From: Prosopocoilus inquinatus
Taxonomy: Eukaryota > Arthropoda > Insecta > Coleoptera > Lucanidae
Direction of reading: 5' to 3'
Length of the DNA: 64,000 bases
NCBI GenBank assembly: GCA_036172665.1
Contig: CM069870.1
Span: forward strand, 70,928,212 to 70,992,211
Below are positions 37,001-46,000 of the stretch, piece after piece. Under the pieces are notes generated by a model. The model made no database searches. It was not told the origin of the DNA and saw only the letters and a program-made list of their open reading frames with translations. Every line of letters starts with the position of its first letter. Positions within the stretch are counted from its first letter, which is position 1. Made by a program: the position numbers and the translations under genes.

Positions 37001-40000
37001 AGACAAGAAACTTATGCTTGCTCATTTAGGTTGGTCCAGGTCTTGTCGTTGACTTCTTTTCATTTAGCCTGATTTTACTGAGGCTACACCATAACAGTTT
37101 GCCTTCATTCTCTCTCTCAAGTCTCTCTCACTTATTTGGCTGTTGATTACCTAGCCCTTCCAGTCTTCTTTGACTTTTCCAGAAGTCGCTTTTCCTTTTT
37201 TGGAATGGACCTTCCCTCCCAGAAATCAACAATTACCTTCTTGGGATCGTTTCTCTTACATGGTCGTCCCTTTCTACCGGTAGATCTTTTCCAGAAGGAG
37301 TCGTTCTTCACCCCTCATCCTTTCGTCGTTTTTTTTTTTGTTAGGTCTTTCAGTACCCTACTCTTTTTAAAGGTGCAGATCTATCCAGAGGAGAATTTCC
37401 AGCATTAACATATTTTCCAAAAGGAAAGGCCTAATGGAGGGAAGGAAGTATTCCTCTCCCTCGCTCTTCTCATTTGGTACCCATTGCATTACTAAATTCC
37501 TCGCCCATCCTGTAGACAAGAAACTTATGCTTGCTCATTTAGGTTGGTCCAGGTCTTGTCGTTGACTTCTTTTCAGTTAGCCTGATTTTATTGAGGCTAC
37601 ACCATAACAGTTTGCCTTCATTCTCTCTCTTAAGTCTCTCTCTCTTATTTGGCTGTTCATAACCCAGCCCTTCCAGTCTTCTTTGACTTTTCCAGAAGTC
37701 GCTTTTCCTTTTTTGGAATGGACCTTCTCTCCCAGGAATCAAAAATTGCCTTCTTGGGATCGTTTCTCTTACAAGGCCGTTCCTTTCTACCGGTGGATCT
37801 TTTCCAGATGAAGTCGTTGTTCACCCCTCATCCTTCGTCGTTTTTTCTTGTTAGGTCTTTCAGGACTTCTTTTAAGAGATCAAATCTATCCAGAGAAGAA
37901 TATCTAGCATTAACATGTTTTCCAAGAGGAAAGACCTAATGGAGGGAAGGAAGTATTCTTCTCACTCGCTTTTCTCATTTGGTTGCCCTTCCAGTCTTCT
38001 TTGACTTTTTCAGAAGTAGCTTTTCCTTTTTGGAATGGACCTTCTCTCCCAGGAATCAACAATTGCCTTCTTGGGATAGTTTCTCTTACAAGGTCGGTCC
38101 TTTCTACCGATGGATCTTTTCTAGGAGGAGTCGTTCTTCACCCTTCATTCTTTCGTCGTTTTTTTTTCGTTAGATCTTTCAGTACCTTACTCTTTTTAAA
38201 GGGGCAGATCTATCCAGAGGAGGATTTCCAGCTTTAACATGTTTTCCAAAATTAAAAGGCTAATGCAGGGAAGTAAAGAGATGTCAATGATGGCTAGATA
38301 TTCTGTGAAAGGAAGACCAAGATCGTTGCAGACCTGAAATTCACGTCAGAACCTTTCTTCTTTTCCTCTTCACTTTTCTGCGCATTGCCTCTTTGGTCGT
38401 TCAGTTCCATTTAGTTTAAATTGTCTTTCCCTAGTTCCATTAGGCCTTTTTTTTTTCTGTTTCTGCTTTTTTCCTCTCTCTGTTCTGTTCCATTAGGCTT
38501 TTCTCCTTTCTTTCTGTTTCTGACTTTTTCCTCTCTCTCTTCAGTTCCATTAGGCCTTTCCCTTTCTTTCTGTTTCTGTCTTTTTCCTCTCTCTCTTCAG
38601 TTCCATTAGGCCTTTCCTTTTTTTTCTGTTTTTCTTTCTTTCCTCTCTCTCTTCAATACAGTATATATCGGCGTGGTTGTGCTTCCAATTAGTAAAGCAA
38701 GTAATTTTTTTGTTGTTCGTATACCAATTGGTGACCATACCATCTTGGTCATCGACCAACCCATGCTCCCATACGAGTTGTTAATAATAGTCAAAAGTTT
38801 GGTGGCACGCGAAAGTGCAACCGAAACGAAACGTCGGGCGCCGGCGCCTCGTAAATTAGCTTATCTAACGAGCGGCGGCCATAAAAACTGCATTATAATG
38901 TCCTTGACCGCGGGCTGGTTTTTTTTCCGCGCGCCGAAATTTCTGCAGCCGTCCAGCGCGAATTTTCGCCAGGGCCGGTTCGCGAATCCGAGCGCCGCTC
39001 GCCTGGTGCGCTGCTGGCCCGCCTCGTGTGCAGAAATCGACCTACGACAAGACTAATTAAAATTCCGCTGCAGAAATATATTCGTCGTCGCCGAGTTTTT
39101 TTTTTCTCTTTCTGCTCTTTTTTTGCGAGCGGCCATAACCTTTCCTAAGCCGCCTCTGCGCAAATACGATCCGACGATCCATCCCTCTTCGCGCACCTTT
39201 CTCGGACTTCCTGCTTTGGTCGCCGCCGCCGTAAAAGTCAAGGAAAGCCTAATACTAATTATTCTTCGTCGTCGTTTGAAAATAATAATTTTGTTTGTGT
39301 GTTTTCGAAAGTTCAAGGCGCTCCCCCCGCGTCTAACGTCACGAAAGTCAAAGACCGCGAGGCGGAAGTTTCGAGCCCGCATGGTATGGAATTTTTCTTC
39401 TTTTTTGGACGGACGGTTGGTCTTGTTTCAGGGTTGATTTGCGCCGAGAAGGGGCCGTGGAGAAAGGTTAGTCTCCGGATTCTTGAAGCAGATGGGGGTG
39501 CACAGGTACGGTCCGAAAAGGGGCAAAACCGAAGCGCAGATGTGTATTTTATAACGCTAATTACTTCCCGCGTCCTCGATCTCGTTGTGTTGCAATTCTT
39601 GGTTTTCGCATTTTATTGGCCGACTCTTTTTTTTTCAGTTCTCCTTTGTTTCTTACGAGTTTGTTTTAAAACTTTCGCCGACTTGCATTTTTTTTTGTCC
39701 GGTGTCTTAGTGTCGTGGTATTTCGTGTTTTTGTTTCTTTTTTAATTCATTGTGTGCTTTCGTCCTTCTCATTCGTTATTTTCGTCAAATTGAGTTTTCT
39801 CATTTTGTTGACTGACGTCTTTTGTTTCCCGCTAGTCTTTTTTTTATTTTTCGCTTGGAGATTCATTTGTGTATCCTTTTTTTTTTGTATTTATCTCAGG
39901 CGTGTTTTTGTTTGAAAAATTTTCGTCGATTTCGTTTCTTTCTGTCCATCTTACGTATGTTTCTCTTTGGCTTAATTTTATCAAATATTTAATCGATTTT

Positions 40001-43000
40001 TCGCATTTTGTTGACCGACGGATCCACAGTTGTGTTTTGTTTTTTTCTAGTTTTTTCGTTCTATAGATTCATTTATTTTTTGTTCAGCATCATCAATTTT
40101 CTTTTGTTTTTCTTTCTATTCTTTTTGCTTTCGTAGAATGGATTGTCGAATTGATTTTTCGCATTTTTATCGGCGCTTTTTCGTGGTTGCATCTTTTTGC
40201 AATCATTTGTTTTTTGTTCAACGTCATCAATTTTCTTTTGTTTTTTTTTCTGATCTTCAAGCTTTTGTACAATGAATTGTCGAATTGACTTTTCGCATTT
40301 TGTCGGCGCATCTTTGCAGTTGCGTGTTTTTTCGTTTGTTTTGTGTCCATCACGGTCGTGATCGTCTTTTGTTTTATGCGCGCTGTATTTCGTCGCAGTT
40401 TGCTTTTATTTTCTGCGAACTTTTGGATTCGTCCGCTTTATCGTTCGGTTCGGCGACGTCGATCTTTTGTTTTTTTTTTTGTTTTTTCGCTTTTCCGTTT
40501 TCTGCCGTTTGGATTTTCGATTCTCTTTTGTTTCTGATCTTTCTGGGCGTTAATTTTTTCCTTTTTTTTTAAATTAAATTTGTTATGATTTTTGGTACAA
40601 CCAAATCGGCGATTTAATTGTTTTAATTCTTTTGTTTTTTTTTTTTTTTGGTGTATTTGTTGTGATTTTCGACACAAACTAAATCAACGTTTTTTTGTTC
40701 CTTTACATTTTTTTTTTAATCTTGCTCCCGTTATTTCAAATAATGTAATACGATTAATGAATATAGGATAATTTTTTTTTTGCAGTTCGAAGTTTAGCGT
40801 AACTGAGCTATTTTTTTGTAAATACGCTATATTTTCCAAAATAAAAAATAAAAAATCTGGCAATCCTGGGTCGAAAACCTTTTACAAATTTTATTTTAAA
40901 ATTACGCTTTTGATTTAAGTGCGTTCACCAAAAATTACAATAAAAGAAAATGATAAATATGTCATTTTTTTTATTAATTATGTATTACTGCAAATTAAAA
41001 CAACGTTCCTGAAAATGTTGAAGTAAAAACTGATTTTTTAAAAATTTTTTTATTAAGAAAAAAAAAAGAAAATACGCAAAAATTCTACTTAACTCCCATA
41101 TATCTAAATCCAGGCTATCATAGTCATCTGGATTTTCAAAAATGTACTGGATGCGACTGCTTCTGCTTGTTTTAACTTCTGTGGTATGTTTAAAAGCGAA
41201 TTTCTTCACCGGCTTGAAAAAGAACTGATCACGAGTGCTTGTTGGAATACGTCATTTGAAAGTAACAATTTTGTTTGTGTGTTTTCGAAAGTTCAAGATC
41301 CGCGTCTAACGTCACGAAAGTCAAGGACCGCGAAAATATTAATTTTGTTTGTGTGTTTTCGAAAGTTCAAGACGCTCCCCCCGCGTCTAACGTCACGAAA
41401 GTCAATTTTATTTTCGCTCACTCTCGATGTTGTTCAGAGAATTTTTTTCCCTTCCAGATTCTCTCTCAATGTTCACGCCTCATAAAAAGATTCTCAATTT
41501 TCTTCTAGATTTTTCTGATTAAATTTCGCCCTTACCACCTCTCACTCTTGCTTCCCCTTCCTCTTAATCTCTCTCATCCCTCGTTCTCGCCCGCAATTTG
41601 TTTAGCTACCTCTCAATTTCGTGAAGTTTTCTGCACTTTCAATCTTGCTTGTTGCTAATTGTCTTTCTTTCGTCTTTCTCATCGAATTCCTTTCTCAATC
41701 TTAATTTCTTTTCCGCTACAAATTTTTCAGCACTCTCAATTTTACTCTCGGCGTTTCTCGACAAATCGATAGCAAATCGAAATATATCCTCTTCCATCCG
41801 ACTCTCACTTTTCTCATTAATTATGTAAAGTATTTGCGTGGCTCTCAATCTTCTCTGTGAAATGCTCAAAAAGTTGTTACTTTTTTCTCCCTGGATTTGT
41901 ATGCCCCTCATTAATTACATCGCGCGTTTCTACTCATTTTTAATTTGCCTCATCTATTCAAGCAATTTTGACTCTCACTCTCAAATTTTCTCAGCAAACT
42001 CCCAAACTCTCTCACGCGCAATTTGTTTCTCTACCAATTTTTTTTTAGGAATTTCCTTCATTTTCCATTTTCCTCGTTATCTTTCTCGTCAAATTCCTCT
42101 CCCTCTCTTAACTTCCATTTCACTCTCAGTTTTATATCTACCTGTACTCTCGACATTTATCGGCAAATCGTTGAAGAAAGCAATATTTAAAGTAACTAAT
42201 AAACCTCCGATTTCTCACGTTTTCTCACCAATCGAAAGTGTTTGCATGGTTCTCAATTTTCTAAATTTAGAGAAACGTTGAAAACTCAATATTATTTTTC
42301 CTGCTAAGTAACGTCTCCCACTCTCTACCATACCATGTTAACTCTCATTTTCAATTTTTCTCCATCTTTCCCAGTAATTTCAGCTCTCACTCTTAAATTT
42401 TCTGAGCGAATTTTTCGCTTTCGCTTTTTTGTGTTCATTCTCTCTTACATACGTGCACTTAATCTTTCTCTCTCTCTCTCTCTCTTATCACCAAATTTGC
42501 TCTCTCTCAATTTCTCTTTCATTCTTAATTTTCTCAATGAAATCTCTCTCTCTCTCTCTCTTTTAATTAAAAAAAGTTAATGAAATCTATTCAAGTTTTT
42601 CTCAGCCAATCAAACGTTATTCTTCCATTTTCTTAAGTTAAGTAGTATCTCTATTTTACTCTTAAGATTTCTCGTTGAGTTTTAGCTCTCACTAAATATA
42701 CATAAAATAAAGAGAGAAATGGAGTGAGATTTCGGTGAGAAAATTAATAGCAAAAAAGAAATAATTAAGACAAAGACAAAGAAATTCTTAGTCTTTCTCT
42801 CAATTTTCTCACTAATATACCTCTCAATTTCCCTCTTTACTTGTTTTCTCCTCAATGATTTTACCAGTAATACATAATATTTCTTAAATTTTTTTCGTAT
42901 TTTCAATCCAAGACACTTTCATTTTTTTTGCAGTCGGTCTACTTTTGTTTAGCTCTCAATATTCTTCGTCTCTCTCAATTTTGCTCTTAAGTTTTTGCTC

Positions 43001-46000
43001 TAACTAAACGTACATAAAATAAAGAAGGGAATGGAGAGAGATTTTTGTGAGAAAATTAAGAGTGAAAAAGAAATTAAAAGAAAGACAAAGAAATTCTTCG
43101 TTTCTCTCTCAATTTTCTCACCAAAATATCTCTCAATTTCCCTCTTTAGGAAGTTTCGAGCGCGCATGGTATGGAATTTTCTTTTTCTTTGGATGGACGG
43201 TTGGTCTTGTTTCAGGGTTGATTTGCGCCGAGAAGGGGCTGTGGAGAAACCAGCGCAGGTTCGTCTCCGGATTCTTGAAGCAGATGGGGGTGCACAGGTA
43301 CGGTCCGAAAAGGGGCAAAATCGAAGCGCTGATAAGGAATCAAGCTTTGGACTTCGTAAAGGTGAGCAGTATTAAGTTGAAGATTTAAGATTTAAATTTA
43401 GTTACAGTAATCTCACCTCACTTCCCCTTTCGCACTTAAATCACGTGCTCCTTTTGCTTGTTGAAGCGAGGTAAGCAGAAGTGAGTAAGTTGCATCCCCC
43501 CTGATCGATTTAAAGTAACCGTAAACCCTCAATCAATCAATAACGAGTGTTCGTGCCTGAGTTGAATTATCTCTCTCGCTTTATACAGGATGTTCTACTT
43601 AAGGCGGTGCGTTGGCCTAACTTAGGCTGGGTTGGGCGTGCTTTGAAACTATTTTTCTTTTTTCTTCAACTTTTTAACATTCTCGGGATTATTTTTCTAT
43701 TTTTCTTTGTAATTTTTTTTTTAATTTTTGACTGGATAGGCTTTACATAGTTGGGTTGTCTTCAAGTTCCATTAAAAAAAAAATAGTGTTCCGTTTAAAT
43801 TAACGCCCGGACGTAACGCTCAGACCAAACGGAACACTCTGTATATACCGTACTAATTTAAAAATATGCTCCACATAACACGAAGTAACATTTATTTGAA
43901 ACATTTTTTTGTAAAAGTAGTAACTAGAATAACTAGAGAGGTGTGAAGGAAGCCGCCTTAATTGACACACCTTGTATATGATATGTACTTTATTTTCATT
44001 CTGTCTCTTTATTTCTGTCTCTGTTCTTTCATCTTTTATTCAATTTATTACAGTTTTTCTATAAAAGCGATCGCCATTCCTAAGGCGAATGAAAACAGAA
44101 ACGAGAAAAGAAAACAAAAAACAGTCGATCGTCTTTTTTTATTTTTTCCACCTAATTTTATTGGTTGTCAAAAAAGAACAAAAATTCTGTTTTTGTTTAT
44201 TTAGAGCGAAACACTGGCGAATATTTCCGTGTCCCGAAAATTCATAAAAAATTTTTAAAAAAAATTCTTTTAACCGTAACGCCTTTCGAAAACAAACTAA
44301 AACTGAAAACAAAAGGAACGAAAACAAATCACGTAACAACAAAAAACAAAAATCCGATCGCCTCTTGCATGTTTTTTTTTTTGTTCTTCGCCGAAAATAA
44401 GAGGAAGATCAAGGAAGAACAAAATGCAAAATTCGTCTTCATCGAAAACCGAAACTAAAGACGATCGATCATGTAACAGATTTAGAGCGTTTCTCCGCCA
44501 GTGAGCATAAAAACCGACAAAATCCGATCGTCGAACAATCGCGACGAGTTTTATTTGTATTAACTGAAACAAAAGCCAAGAAAATCCAATCGTCCTTTGC
44601 CCGTTTCTTCTTTCTTCATCGAATCGAAAACAAACCGAACAGGAACAATTGACGATCAATCGTTGAGAAAATCTCATTTTTCTTCGAAGTTTCGTCTTTC
44701 TTCATCGAAAACAAACCGAACAGGAACAATTGACGATCAATCGTTGAGAAAATCTCATTTTTCTTCGCCGAAAATGAGAGGAGCAAGAAAGAGAAAACAA
44801 ATTTAGATTATCTTTCGTTAATGAAGAGCTGACAAAATCTGATCGTCGAAAAATTACGTCGAGTTTTGCTCGTATTAACCGAAACAAAAGCCAACAAAAT
44901 CCGACCGCACGTCGCTTTTTCTTCCTTCTTCGTCGAAGACGAAAGGAACAAAAACAAATGACGATCGGTCGTTGACAAACACCAAACGTCTTTTTCGTAT
45001 TGCTTTTTTGTTTTCGCCGAAAATCAGAGGAACAGGAAAGAACGAATTGCAAAATCGTCTTTTGCACGTTCTTTCCTTCATCGAAAACTAAGACAAAAGA
45101 CGACGATGAAATTTAGATCATTCTTCTCCAATGAAGGGGGGAAAACAAAAGCTGACATCCAATTCGAGTTTTATTTGTATTAACTTGAAACAAAAGCGCC
45201 AACGAAATCCGATTGGGCGCTTGTTATTTCTTTTTCATCGAAAACAAAAGGAACAAAAACAAATGACGATCGGTCATTGACAAAATCCAAATGTCGCAAT
45301 ATTTTTTTTTCGCAATATTTTTTTTTCGCTGAAAATAAGAGGAATAGGAAAGAATGAAATGCAAGAAGCGTCTTTCGCATGTCTTTTCCTTCATCGACGG
45401 CGATCAAATTTAGAATATTCTTCGTCAGTGAAGGGGGGAAAACAAAAGCTAACAAAATCCAATCCAAGTTTTTTTTTTTGTATTTAACAGCTTGAAACAA
45501 AAGCGCCAACAAAATCCGATCGCGCGCTCGTTCGTTCTTCTTCGCCGAAAACAAAGGGAGCAAAAAACAAGTGACGATCGGTCGTTTGTAACAAATAGAA
45601 ATGCTAATAAAACGCAAACGTCTTCCGCTCGTCATTTTGTCATTGTCGAAAACAAAAGGAACCAAAAAACAAAAGAAAAAAACAAAAGGCCAGAGATCAT
45701 TAAATATATTTATTAATTAATTAAATGAACGCACGCCGTTCATTGGCCGTCGTATTGCGCCCTATTTATTGGCCCAAATATCAAAGAATCTATGAAAAAA
45801 GTCATGTTATGTGGAATTTTTTTTTACAAATAAAATTATTTTTATCGATTTATTTTTTTTTCTAAAAAAAAATACAAAAGAAATTATTTTTTATCGATTT
45901 TTTTTCTAAAAAAAATTACGTATAAAATTATTTTTTATTTATTTATTTTTTTCTAAAAAAATTACAAATTACAAATAAAATTACTTTTGTATCGATTTAT

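Larger units (their letters stand above)
22046..43215 (+). other. CYP306A1: Intron 2 of CYP306A1, about 21.2 kb
   Basis: It is bounded by GTGAGT at 22046 and TTGTTTCAG at 43215. It is filled with unrelated tandem arrays (entries below), GC-richer unique islands and a damaged copy of exon 3. No other gene is recognisable inside it. The first 900 bases (22046-22980) are unique AT-rich DNA with nothing notable. Confidence 0.85.

Noticed and set aside
35935..38275. Repeated open frames of 60-100 codons as a tandem gene family
   Set aside because: Open frames change between units and strands, are phenylalanine/serine-rich by composition, and lack start or splice context.
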